64,000 nt of DNA, from positions 1,922,001 through 1,986,000 of the forward strand of contig NZ_CP108080.1 in assembly GCF_036181745.1 (NCBI RefSeq), in the 5' to 3' direction. Position numbers and translations under genes: made by a program. The notes below the pieces were generated by a model. That model worked only from the letters and a program-made list of their open reading frames with translations, ran no database searches and was not told where the DNA came from. Within the stretch, counting starts at the first letter, position 1, and each line of letters begins with the position of its first letter. The stretch comes from Streptomyces sp. NBC_00259. GTDB taxonomy: Bacteria; Actinomycetota; Actinomycetes; Streptomycetales; Streptomycetaceae. Shown here one piece after another: positions 27,884 to 35,114 of this stretch.

Positions 27884-28984
27884 ATGTCTCTGCTCCGCGC
27901 CCTGATCAGCACCGCCCGCATGGTCCGGCACACCCCGCGGCTCGCCGACGGCCTGCCTCCGGACGATGCGGTACTGCTCGACGCCCCGGACGGCGGGCTC
28001 GGCCCGGCCCTCGTCGCGGCCGCCGTCGGCGATCACGAGCCCGCCGCCGCACTCCTCGCCGCCACGCGCGGCGCGGCCGAGTGGGAGAACCGGGACCGCC
28101 ATGTGACGCGGCTCGCGGCGTTCGCGTACAACCGCGACGACTGGCTGGCCGGCTGGCTCGCCGCCTCGCCCCGCGATCCCGACGCCCTGCTGGTGAAGGC
28201 CGAGCTGGAGGTCCGCAGGGCCTGGGAGTCACCCGCGAGCGCCGAGCGGCTGCGCGAGGTCGGCCCGCTCGTCCACGCCGCCGCCGAGGCCGATCCCCGC
28301 GACCCCGTGCCCTGGCGGCTCGCGCTCGACCACGCCCGCGGCACGCACGCCACGCACACCGCCTTCGAGGCGCTGTGGGAGCAGGCGGTGCGCCGCTCCC
28401 CGCACCACTACGGCTGCCATGTCGCGGCGCTGCAGTACCTCTCCGCCGTCTGGTACGGCTCGCACCGCGAGTGCTTCGACTTCGCCGAGCGCGCCGCCGA
28501 GGACTCGCTGCCCGGCTCCCTCGTCCAGGCCCTGCCGGTGCGGGCGGCGTTCTCCCTGCTGCTGGCGGGGCCCGTCAGCTCCGTGCAGGCTGACCGGATC
28601 GACGCCGCGGCGGACCGGGCGATCGCGCTGTCCGCCCGCTTCCGCACGGCCGACCCCTGGCCCGCCGAGGTACGCAATCTGCTGGTGTACGTGCTGATCG
28701 CGCGCGGCCGCTGGACCGAGGCGCTGGAGGTGTTCCGGACGATCGGCACGTACGCCACGTCGTTCCCGTGGAACTGTCTGACGGACGATGCGCTGGGCCA
28801 GTTCCTGGAGGCCCGCGACGGTGTCCGGATCGAGGTGGCGTCCTCGACGCCGATCCGCCGCGGCCGCAGGATCCGTACGAACGGCGCGGCTCACGCGGCC
28901 GCCGCGGCCGGTTCCCTGAGCCCGCTCACCAAGAGCCAAGGGAAGGCGGCAGGACGAGCCCCGTCCGGTGGCCATTACGCTTGA
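27884..28984 (+). CDS. Helical-repeat hypothetical protein
   Basis: 366 residues from the ATG at 27884; an ATG at 27872 would add MVRT. Nearly all-helical with Ala/Leu/Arg-rich blocks, for example PAAALLAATRGAAEWENRDR, and recurring A-x-x-D-P-x-x-P-W motifs suggest tetratricopeptide-like helical pairs, but no clear consensus is met. No signal peptide or transmembrane segment. The C-terminal ~50 residues are basic and Ala-rich. The upstream 180 bp is AT-richer with TTGACC at 27789. Function unknown. Confidence 0.8.
   Translation: MSLLRALISTARMVRHTPRLADGLPPDDAVLLDAPDGGLGPALVAAAVGDHEPAAALLAATRGAAEWENRDRHVTRLAAFAYNRDDWLAGWLAASPRDPDALLVKAELEVRRAWESPASAERLREVGPLVHAAAEADPRDPVPWRLALDHARGTHATHTAFEALWEQAVRRSPHHYGCHVAALQYLSAVWYGSHRECFDFAERAAEDSLPGSLVQALPVRAAFSLLLAGPVSSVQADRIDAAADRAIALSARFRTADPWPAEVRNLLVYVLIARGRWTEALEVFRTIGTYATSFPWNCLTDDALGQFLEARDGVRIEVASSTPIRRGRRIRTNGAAHAAAAAGSLSPLTKSQGKAAGRAPSGGHYA
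28976..28981 (+). promoter_or_regulatory. -10 box of the LON-domain gene, leaderless
   Basis: TACGCT ends 8 nt before the GTG at 28990 and lies inside the end of the preceding gene. Confidence 0.5.
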
Positions 28985-28989
28985 CCGCT

Positions 28990-29730
28990 GTGACCACCGC
29001 TCGCCTGCCACTCTTTCCGCTCAACGCGGTGCTTTTCCCGGGCCTCGTGCTGCCGCTCAACGTCTTCGAGGAGCGCTATCGCGCCATGATGCGCGAGCTG
29101 TTGAAGACCGACGAGTCCGAACCGCGCCGGTTCGCCGTGGTCGCCATCCGCGACGGCCGTGAGGTCGCGCCGACCGCGCCCGGGCTGCCGGACCAGACCG
29201 CGCTGCCCGAGAAGGGCCCGGCCGCCGGCTTCGGGGCGGACCCGGTCCAGGCGTTCCACCGGGTCGGCTGCATCGCGGACGCCGCGACGATCCGGGAACG
29301 CGCGGACGGCAGTTTCGAGGTGCTCGCCACCGGCACGTCCCGGGTCAGGCTGCTCTCCGTCGACGCGAGCGGCCCGTTCCTGACCGCCGAACTCGAAGAG
29401 ATCCCGGAGGAGTCAGGGGAAGGCGCGGGCACCCTGGCCGAAGGCGTGCTGCGGGCGTTCCGGAACTACCAGAAGCGGCTGGCGGGAGCGCGGGAGCGCT
29501 CGCTGTCCACGGGCTCGGAGCTGCCGGACGAACCGTCCGTGGTCTCGTACCTGGTGGCCGCGGCGGCCGTGCTGGACACGCCGTCGAAGCAACGGCTGCT
29601 GCAGGCGCCGGACACGGCGACCCGGCTGCGGGAGGAACTGAAGCTGCTGCGCTCCGAGACCGCGGTGATACGGCATCTGCCGTCGCTGCCCGCGGTCGAA
29701 CTGACGCGCGCGCCGACGAGCCCGAACTGA
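28990..29730 (+). CDS. Stand-alone LON N-terminal-domain protein
   Basis: 246 residues from the GTG at 28990. It begins RLPLFPLNAVLFPGLVLPLNVFEERYRAM, the hallmark of the Lon substrate-binding (LON/PUA-like) domain, which spans about residues 1-200, followed by helices. The AAA+ and protease parts of Lon are absent, so it cannot degrade proteins itself. Such proteins are conserved in actinobacteria; role unknown, possibly substrate recognition. Transcription seems independent of the gene upstream, since the GTG has a -10 but no Shine-Dalgarno. Confidence 0.88.
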   Translation: MTTARLPLFPLNAVLFPGLVLPLNVFEERYRAMMRELLKTDESEPRRFAVVAIRDGREVAPTAPGLPDQTALPEKGPAAGFGADPVQAFHRVGCIADAATIRERADGSFEVLATGTSRVRLLSVDASGPFLTAELEEIPEESGEGAGTLAEGVLRAFRNYQKRLAGARERSLSTGSELPDEPSVVSYLVAAAAVLDTPSKQRLLQAPDTATRLREELKLLRSETAVIRHLPSLPAVELTRAPTSPN

Positions 29731-29746
29731 CACGAGGACGACGACC

Positions 29747-30244
29747 TTGGCGAAGAAGCAGCGGAAGCAGCAGGGCGGCACTCCGGCGACGGTGGCGCTG
29801 ACGGCCGCGGGGACGGCGTTCACGGTGCACGCGTACGAGCACGACCCGGCGTCGCCCTCGTACGGCGAGGAGGCCGCGGAGGCCCTCGGCGTCGCGCCGG
29901 AGCGGGTCTTCAAGACCCTCGTGGCGGACGTGGACGGCGAGCTGACGGTCGCCGTCGTCCCGGTCGCCGGACAGCTCGACCTGAAGGCGCTGGCCACGGC
30001 GGTCGGCGGCAAACGCGCGGCGATGGCCGATCCGGCCGCGGCCGAGCGCACCACGGGATACGTCCGGGGCGGCATCTCTCCCCTGGGGCAGCGCAAGCGG
30101 CTGCGCACGGTGCTGGACGCCTCGGCCTCCGCCCACCCGACGATCTGCGTCTCGGCGGGCCGCCGGGGCCTCGAGGTCGAGCTGGCACCCGCCGACCTGG
30201 CGTCCCTTACCGGCGCGGTGCTCGCGCCGATCGGCCGCGCGTAG
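29747..30244 (+). CDS. ybaK: YbaK/EbsC-family aminoacyl-tRNA deacylase
   Basis: 165 residues from a TTG at 29747, with GAGGA upstream, 16 bp after the LON gene. The fold hydrolyses mischarged aminoacyl-tRNA, typically Cys-tRNA(Pro). Seen are the FTVHAYEHDP start, RVFKTLVADVDGEL with the catalytic lysine, GKRAAMADPAAAER, and the GYVRGGISPLGQRKRL signature. Free-standing rather than fused to ProRS. Confidence 0.9.
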   Translation: MAKKQRKQQGGTPATVALTAAGTAFTVHAYEHDPASPSYGEEAAEALGVAPERVFKTLVADVDGELTVAVVPVAGQLDLKALATAVGGKRAAMADPAAAERTTGYVRGGISPLGQRKRLRTVLDASASAHPTICVSAGRRGLEVELAPADLASLTGAVLAPIGRA

Positions 30245-30350
30245 CGGGGCGTGCGCGGACCCTCGACGGACGGGCGGTCCTCGGCTACGACCGAAGGACA
30301 TCCCGGCAGGGACTTCCCCGCAGGGACATCCCGGCAGGAGGGGCACCGCC

Positions 30351-30425
30351 ATGTCGAAGCGCACGAGGAAGCGGAAGTGGCGCGTCCGAAAGCGCCGCGC
30401 GAACCACGGCCGTCGGCCGGCGTAG
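30351..30425 (+). CDS. Ribosomal protein bL37 (AURKAIP1/COX24-domain miniprotein)
   Basis: 24 residues only, starting ATG at 30351 with GGAGGGG just upstream and a TAG at 30423. Eleven Arg/Lys, ending RRANHGRRPA. Tiny proteins of this type, called AURKAIP1/COX24-domain or bL37, are large-subunit ribosomal proteins seen in mycobacterial ribosome structures; the ANHG(K/R)RP ending is the characteristic part. Followed by a strong hairpin. Easily missed because of its size. Confidence 0.75.
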   Translation: MSKRTRKRKWRVRKRRANHGRRPA

Positions 30426-30426
30426 T

Positions 30427-30453
30427 CCGGGAGGGGGCACCGCCCCCTCCCGG
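30427..30453 (+). terminator. Hairpin terminator after bL37
   Basis: A 12-bp perfect stem (CCGGGAGGGGGC / GCCCCCTCCCGG) with a 3-nt loop starts 2 bp after the stop codon. Confidence 0.85.
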
Positions 30454-30709
30454 CCCCGGGACGAGGGCCACGCGCCACGAGCGCCTTCGGCAGTGGGGCG
30501 GGGGCTTCGCCCCTCGCAGCCTGCTCCCGGTACGGCCTGGCCGTACCCTCGGGTCGGCAGAACCAGCGAGCGGGGCCGGGCCGCGAGCGTTCACGACAAG
30601 CCCCGCCGGCGATCGAGGCGCAGGTCCGGGGCAGAGTCCCGTGAGCGGCGCCGGGGGCAGAGCCCCCAGGGGAAGGGGAGGGGGAGGGTTCCGCGCGGCG
30701 CGGCGGTCG
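30454..30709. other. Non-coding spacer between convergent genes
   Basis: 256 bp of G/C-rich sequence with short hairpins (for example GGGGGCAGAGCCCCC near 30653) that may terminate the - strand gene from the right. No credible gene is seen. Confidence 0.5.
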
Positions 30710-31336
30710 TCAGCGCGGGTCGTCGTGGGCAGGCGACGGGGCCCATTCCGGCTCGGGGTCGCGGGGGCCGAACAGGGCCGTCAGGCCCAGGTGCATGATC
30801 ATCGCGGCGACCGGCCACGCCAGCAGCGCCGCCTTCGCACGGAGCCTGAGCGGCGCGTCGAAGACGACCCCCTCGCCCACCGCGCGAGCGTGCGCGACGA
30901 CGTCCTGGTCGGGGCCGAACCAGTGGCCCGTGCCCCATGCCAGGGCGGAGGCGAGGAGCCCGCCCAGCGCGAGCGCGGCGACGACGGCGATGCCCCCGCG
31001 CCGGTTGAACAGGAAGGCGCCCGTCGCACTGAGCACCCCGAAACCGAGCGCCAGCAGCACGAACGTACCGTCCGCGCCCGCCGACTCCTCGCCCTCCGTG
31101 TCCGCGACGAAGACCGCCGTGTCGGTCGAGATCAGCGGAACCCGGGGCGCCAGCCACAGCCACAGCAGTCCGAGCGCGATCCCCGCGAGCGTCACGGCCA
31201 CCAGGACCACCGCGGCCTGCCGCAGCTCCCTCTTCATGTCCAACCCTTCTCCGTCCGGGTACGGCGCGGGGTTCGGGGTGTGCCAGGGCGCGTCATGCGG
31301 TGCGGGCCGGTGAGGCGGCGTCAGGGGTGCTGTCAC
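30710..31336 (-). CDS. Four-helix membrane protein of unknown function
   Basis: 208 residues from a GTG at 31336; an ATG at 31237 with GGAGAAGGG upstream would remove a Pro-rich cytosolic 33 residues. Four transmembrane helices (about 40-60, 90-110, 118-140, 168-190). The loop after the first, PRVPLISTDTAVFVADTEGE, is acidic and extracytoplasmic. The layout resembles DUF2567-type actinobacterial proteins, without certainty. Same direction as, and 48 bp downstream of, the ABC exporter genes. Confidence 0.75.
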   Translation of the reverse strand: MTAPLTPPHRPAPHDAPWHTPNPAPYPDGEGLDMKRELRQAAVVLVAVTLAGIALGLLWLWLAPRVPLISTDTAVFVADTEGEESAGADGTFVLLALGFGVLSATGAFLFNRRGGIAVVAALALGGLLASALAWGTGHWFGPDQDVVAHARAVGEGVVFDAPLRLRAKAALLAWPVAAMIMHLGLTALFGPRDPEPEWAPSPAHDDPR

Positions 31337-31384
31337 CCTGACATCGTGCCAAACGTCCCTGTGGCCCGCCTCACCGGCCGCGTC

Positions 31385-32218
31385 TCAGCGGACCGCCGCC
31401 CGGCGGTACGCCCAGGTCGCGACGGCCAGTGACACCACACCGACGCCGGCGCAGACGGCGAGGTCCAGCGCGACGGTCGGCCAGTGCGGATGCGCCTCGA
31501 ACGTGCGGGCGAGGGCCTCGACGCCGTACGTGGACGGCAGCAGATCGCGCGCCAACGCGATCGGCCCGGGCAGCCGCCCGGCCGGCAGCACGCCCAGCAG
31601 CAGCGCCGCGGACATGCCCAACTGGCCCAGCAGCGTGGCGAGTTCCTGGCGCGGCGCGAGCAGCCCCAGCGCCGCGCCGAGCCCGGCCAGCGCCGCACCG
31701 GCGAGCGGGATCACGGCGGCGAGTATCCACAGATGGGTGAGCGGCAGGCTGAAGAGCACCGAGCCGATGACCGCGGTCACCACCGTCCCGGGCACGGTGA
31801 AGGAGGCGTACGCCCCGGCCGCGCCGAGCACCACCGCCGCGGGCGGCACCGGCAGCGTCGCGTAGTGGTCCAGACCACCGGAGGCCCGGAGCTGCCCGAA
31901 GTACTGGGCGAGCAGATTGAGCGCGACGAACGCGACGACGAGGACGGCCGACCCGGCGACGACGGCCCGCGCCTCGGCACCGTCGTCGACGACCCCGCGC
32001 ATCAGCACCATGATCCCGACGGACTGGAAGGTCGCGACGAAGAGCAGCGGGATCCGGGCGACCCGCGCCCGGGACAACTGGGCGCGGTACACCGCGGCGA
32101 GCGCGGGCAGCAGCCGGGCGCTCGGCGCGAGCGGCGCGGCCTCGCCCTCCGCACCGGCGTGGGCGTCACGCGCTCCCCGCACACTCGCGGCCACGGCCTC
32201 CGCAGGCACGATGCTCAC
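31385..32218 (-). CDS. ABC-2 type transporter permease
   Basis: 277 residues from a GTG at 32218. An N-terminal cytosolic segment (about 1-45) precedes six hydrophobic segments with the ABC-2 pattern: SRARVARIPLLFVATFQSVG, AVVAGSAVLVVAFVALNLLA, then LPVPPAAVVLGAAGAYASFT, and the LGLLAPRQELATLLGQLGMS region. Forms an exporter with the ATPase 55 bp upstream in the operon; substrate unknown (drug, lipid or peptide). Confidence 0.85.
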   Translation of the reverse strand: MSIVPAEAVAASVRGARDAHAGAEGEAAPLAPSARLLPALAAVYRAQLSRARVARIPLLFVATFQSVGIMVLMRGVVDDGAEARAVVAGSAVLVVAFVALNLLAQYFGQLRASGGLDHYATLPVPPAAVVLGAAGAYASFTVPGTVVTAVIGSVLFSLPLTHLWILAAVIPLAGAALAGLGAALGLLAPRQELATLLGQLGMSAALLLGVLPAGRLPGPIALARDLLPSTYGVEALARTFEAHPHWPTVALDLAVCAGVGVVSLAVATWAYRRAAVR

Positions 32219-32273
32219 CTGGCGCTGCTCCTGTTCGGTACGGACGGCCTCAGTAGGGGCGACGGCTCACGGC

Positions 32274-33257
32274 TCACGCCTTCACCAGGCCCTTCGTCGC
32301 ATGGCCGCCGAGCGCCAGATAGACGTCCTCCAGACTCGGCGTGGCCAGGGTGAAGTCGTCGAGGGCGGCGAAGGCCTCGCCTCCGGTCACCGCGGCGACG
32401 GCCGCGCGGGCCTCGTCCGGTGCGAGCCGCAGGACCCAGCGACGGCCGGACTCCTGGGCGGAGGGCCGGAGCGCGGCGACCTCGGGTACGTCGAGCGGGG
32501 CCCGCTCTCGCCAGAGGAGTTCGACGCGGACCTCGCCGGCGACGCGCTCCTTGAGTCCGGCGGGCGTGTCGCAGGCGATGACCTTGCCGCGTTCCAGGAC
32601 GGCGACGCGGTCGAGGACCGTCTCGGCCTCGATGACGTTGTGGGTGACGAGGAGCACGGTCACATTGTGCTCGGCGCGCCTGCGGTCCACCGCGGCCCAC
32701 ACCGCGCGCCGGGCGACCGGGTCCATTCCGGTGGTGGGCTCGTCCAGCACCAGCACCGGCCGCTCCCCCACCAGCGTGGCGGCGAAGCAGGCGAGCCGTC
32801 GCTGGCCCCCGGAGAGCTTCTTCAGCGGACGCCCGGCGAGCCCGGTCAGACCGAGCTCCTCCAGGACGGTGGCGCATTCGGCGCGCGCCTGCCGTGCCCC
32901 GAGTCCGCGCAGCCGCCCGGTGGTCTCGGCGGCGAGCGCGACGGTCAGCTCGTCGAGCGCGGTGGACTCCTGACCGAGGTAGCCGATGAGCCGGGCCGCG
33001 CGCTCGGGATGGCGTACGAGATCGTGGCCGAGCACCGCGACGCTGCCGGAGTCCGGTCGCATCAGACCGGTCAGCTGGCGCACGAGGGTGGACTTGCCGG
33101 CGCCGTTCGGCCCGAGCAGCCCGAAGATCTCTCCGCGCCGCACTTCGAGGCCGATTCCGTCGTTGGCACGCACCTCGGGAGTCGCGGGTGTCCCCCGCCG
33201 GGCACGCGCAGCGGGGTACGTCTTGACCAGATCCCGCACCACGCACACCGTACTCAC
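32274..33257 (-). CDS. ABC transporter ATP-binding protein
   Basis: 327 residues from a GTG at 33257; upstream in-frame codons lack homology. Walker A GPNGAGKST (about 48-56), signature LSGGQRRLACFAATL, Walker B VLVLDEPTTGMDP and H-loop VLLVTHNVIEAE are intact. The ~90-residue C-terminal part is the DrrA/CcmA-type accessory domain. A TAGGCT box 8 nt before the GTG indicates a leaderless mRNA. Energises the permease encoded next. Confidence 0.93.
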   Translation of the reverse strand: MSTVCVVRDLVKTYPAARARRGTPATPEVRANDGIGLEVRRGEIFGLLGPNGAGKSTLVRQLTGLMRPDSGSVAVLGHDLVRHPERAARLIGYLGQESTALDELTVALAAETTGRLRGLGARQARAECATVLEELGLTGLAGRPLKKLSGGQRRLACFAATLVGERPVLVLDEPTTGMDPVARRAVWAAVDRRRAEHNVTVLLVTHNVIEAETVLDRVAVLERGKVIACDTPAGLKERVAGEVRVELLWRERAPLDVPEVAALRPSAQESGRRWVLRLAPDEARAAVAAVTGGEAFAALDDFTLATPSLEDVYLALGGHATKGLVKA

Positions 33258-33265
33258 GAGGGACG

Positions 33266-33271
33266 AGCCTA
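33266..33271 (-). promoter_or_regulatory. -10 box of the ABC transporter operon, leaderless
   Basis: TAGGCT ends 8 nt before the GTG at 33257 with no Shine-Dalgarno; it lies in the 28-bp gap after the NYN gene. Confidence 0.55.
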
Positions 33272-33285
33272 CGGGGTCCGCCGTC

Positions 33286-34554
33286 CTACTCCCCGGCCGG
33301 GGCGCGTTCCGTGGCTGCACGTACGTCGATCTCCCGCCAGAATCCGGCCCGGATCGCGTACCGGTCATGCTCGTCGATCTGGTCGTCCTTGTGGGCGAGC
33401 AGCCCGAAACGCGCAGCGTACCGGAGCAGTTCGCCGTCGATGCGGTGCGGGATGCGCGGGTACATGGTGGACAGCTTGGTCACATGCGCCGGGTCCGGCA
33501 GCCGCTCCATCCAGCGGCGGGCGAAGACCTGTCCGACCTCGAAGGGGTCGCCGCCGACGGTGGTGATGTCCTCCTCGCGGTCCGCCCAGCGCTGCTCGGC
33601 GCTGGTGAGCTGGGCGAGGGTGGGCAGCGAGGCGGTCTCCGGGGGCTCGCCGAGCGCGCCACCGCCCGAGCGTTCGATCCAGCCCTTGTCGGAGGACCAG
33701 CGCAGGGTGGCACCGGCGGGTTGCCGGTCCGTCTGGACGGCCGGGCCGCGCAGGCCCGCCAGGTCCTTGGGGGTGGGGACGCCCTTGGCGTGGGGGCCGG
33801 CGGGGGCGGCCGCCCCGTTCTCCGTGCCGCTGCCCACGGCCGGGGCCGAGGACCCGTTGCCGACCGGAGTCACTCGGGGGCCCGTGTCCTCCGCGCGCTC
33901 CGCGGCGGCCGCGAGTGCCGACTCGGGCAGCGGGGCGGAGAGGATCGCCGCGATCTCGGGGCGGGGCGCGGGTGGCGGGGCGCAGATTCCGGTGAGTTCC
34001 TTGGCGCGTACGGCCTGGGTGATCCAGGCCCGGTCGAGGACGCGGCGTTCGTCGGCCTCGGCGACCAGGTCCTCGGACTGGTTGTAGTCGCCGTCGGCGG
34101 CCTGGACGGCCCAGAGGTGGACGGCGACCCCGTGTTCCTTCGCGGACATCAGTCCGGGCAGCAGATCGCCGTCACCGGTCACCAGCACCACGTCGGAGCA
34201 GGCGCGATTTCTGGCCAGTTCGGTGAGCTCGGCGTGCATCGCGGCGTCGACGCCCTTCTGCGCCCAGCGGCCGTCGCTGCGGGTCAGCGCGCCCAGCCGG
34301 ACGGTGACGCGGGGCATGACCCGGAGCCTGCGGTGCTCGGGCTGGGGTACGCGGTCGGGGGCTCCGTCGAACCAGTAGATGCGGAGCAGCGGACGTTCCG
34401 TATCGGCTTCGGCGCGCTCGCGCAGGGCATGGATGAGGGCGGCGTGGTCGACGGTGATGCGCGAACGGGCCGGTTCTCCGGCGAGGAGACTCGCGGCGGC
34501 GCCCAGCAGATAGCCGGCGTCCACCAGGACGACGCAGCGGTCCACGTGTTCCAC
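33286..34554 (-). CDS. NYN-domain (PIN-like) putative ribonuclease
   Basis: 422 residues from a GTG at 34554; a GTG at 34545 is also possible. The N-terminal NYN domain (about 1-165) has the acidic set of PIN-like nucleases: VVLVDAGYLLGAA, LRIYWFDGAPD, KGVDAAMHAELTELA and VVLVTGDGDLLPGL. A 130-residue disordered Ala/Pro/Gly linker follows. The C-terminal ~110 residues (VGQVFARRWMERLPDP then LLRYAARFGLL) look like a winged-helix RNA-binding domain of LOTUS type. Probably an RNA-cleaving enzyme; target unknown. Confidence 0.85.
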   Translation of the reverse strand: MEHVDRCVVLVDAGYLLGAAASLLAGEPARSRITVDHAALIHALRERAEADTERPLLRIYWFDGAPDRVPQPEHRRLRVMPRVTVRLGALTRSDGRWAQKGVDAAMHAELTELARNRACSDVVLVTGDGDLLPGLMSAKEHGVAVHLWAVQAADGDYNQSEDLVAEADERRVLDRAWITQAVRAKELTGICAPPPAPRPEIAAILSAPLPESALAAAAERAEDTGPRVTPVGNGSSAPAVGSGTENGAAAPAGPHAKGVPTPKDLAGLRGPAVQTDRQPAGATLRWSSDKGWIERSGGGALGEPPETASLPTLAQLTSAEQRWADREEDITTVGGDPFEVGQVFARRWMERLPDPAHVTKLSTMYPRIPHRIDGELLRYAARFGLLAHKDDQIDEHDRYAIRAGFWREIDVRAATERAPAGE

Positions 34555-34777
34555 CCTCTTTCGGGAACCTCGGGATCGGAGTTGCTTCGGGTTTCCTTCG
34601 AGTCTGCCCGAACGCCGGGAGGTTAACGGCCGGAACTCGATCATCGGCGTGGCGGGTCGTGAAGCCGCACCGTAACAGCAGCCCGTTACTCACTGCAATG
34701 ATCCGAAATGCGGCTCATCCGGCGGTATGTGAGTCTGATGGCGGCCCTGGCCCCTAGATCCCACAGGAGGCACCACC

Positions 34778-34951
34778 ATGGCCAAGAACAAGAACCGAGA
34801 TCGCAAGATACAGACCGGCTCGAACGCCGAGCGGAGCGCCCAAGAGGCCCGCACCTCCTCGATGGAGGCCCAGTCGGAGCGCCGGGACACGCAGGTACCG
34901 CCGACCAGCGTTGCCCACAAGGGACGTCAGAAGCGCTTCGGCCACAACTGA
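34778..34951 (+). CDS. Small conserved hydrophilic protein
   Basis: 57 residues; ATG at 34778 with ACAGGAGG upstream. Highly charged and Ser/Gln-rich: starts MAKNKNRDRKIQTGS and ends AHKGRQKRFGHN. Similar tiny proteins with the MAKNKNRDR start are, from memory, conserved in Streptomyces; function unknown, possibly nucleic-acid binding. Too short for routine gene finders but the ribosome site and downstream hairpin support it. Divergent from the NYN gene. Confidence 0.75.
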   Translation: MAKNKNRDRKIQTGSNAERSAQEARTSSMEAQSERRDTQVPPTSVAHKGRQKRFGHN

Positions 34952-34974
34952 CGCACCCCGTCGACGCATGCGTG

Positions 34975-35005
34975 AGGGGCGCGCCCGATGACCGGGCGCG
35001 CCCCT
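34975..35005. terminator. Hairpin terminator between the small protein and dnaE
   Basis: A 13-bp stem (34975-34987 and 34993-35005) with loop ATGAC starts 23 bp after the small-protein stop. Its right arm is part of the first unit of the tandem repeat that follows. Confidence 0.8.
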
Positions 35006-35078
35006 CAAGTGCGTCGCCCCTCAAGTGCGTCGCCCCTCAAGTGCGTCGCCCCTCAAGTGCGTCGCCCCTCAAGTGCGC
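34999..35078. repeat. Five 16-bp tandem repeats
   Basis: CGCCCCTCAAGTGCGT occurs five times without spacers at 34999, 35015, 35031, 35047 and 35063; only the last base of the final unit differs. The first unit shares the right arm of the terminator hairpin. The region lies between convergent genes, 36 bp from the dnaE stop. Not a CRISPR, as there are no spacers. Confidence 0.95.
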
Positions 35079-35114
35079 CGCACGTCCACGTGCGTCACAC
35101 GTCGTGCGCCGGTC

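Noticed and set aside
34999..35078. Possible CRISPR array
   Set aside because: Units are directly contiguous with no spacers and no cas genes are nearby.
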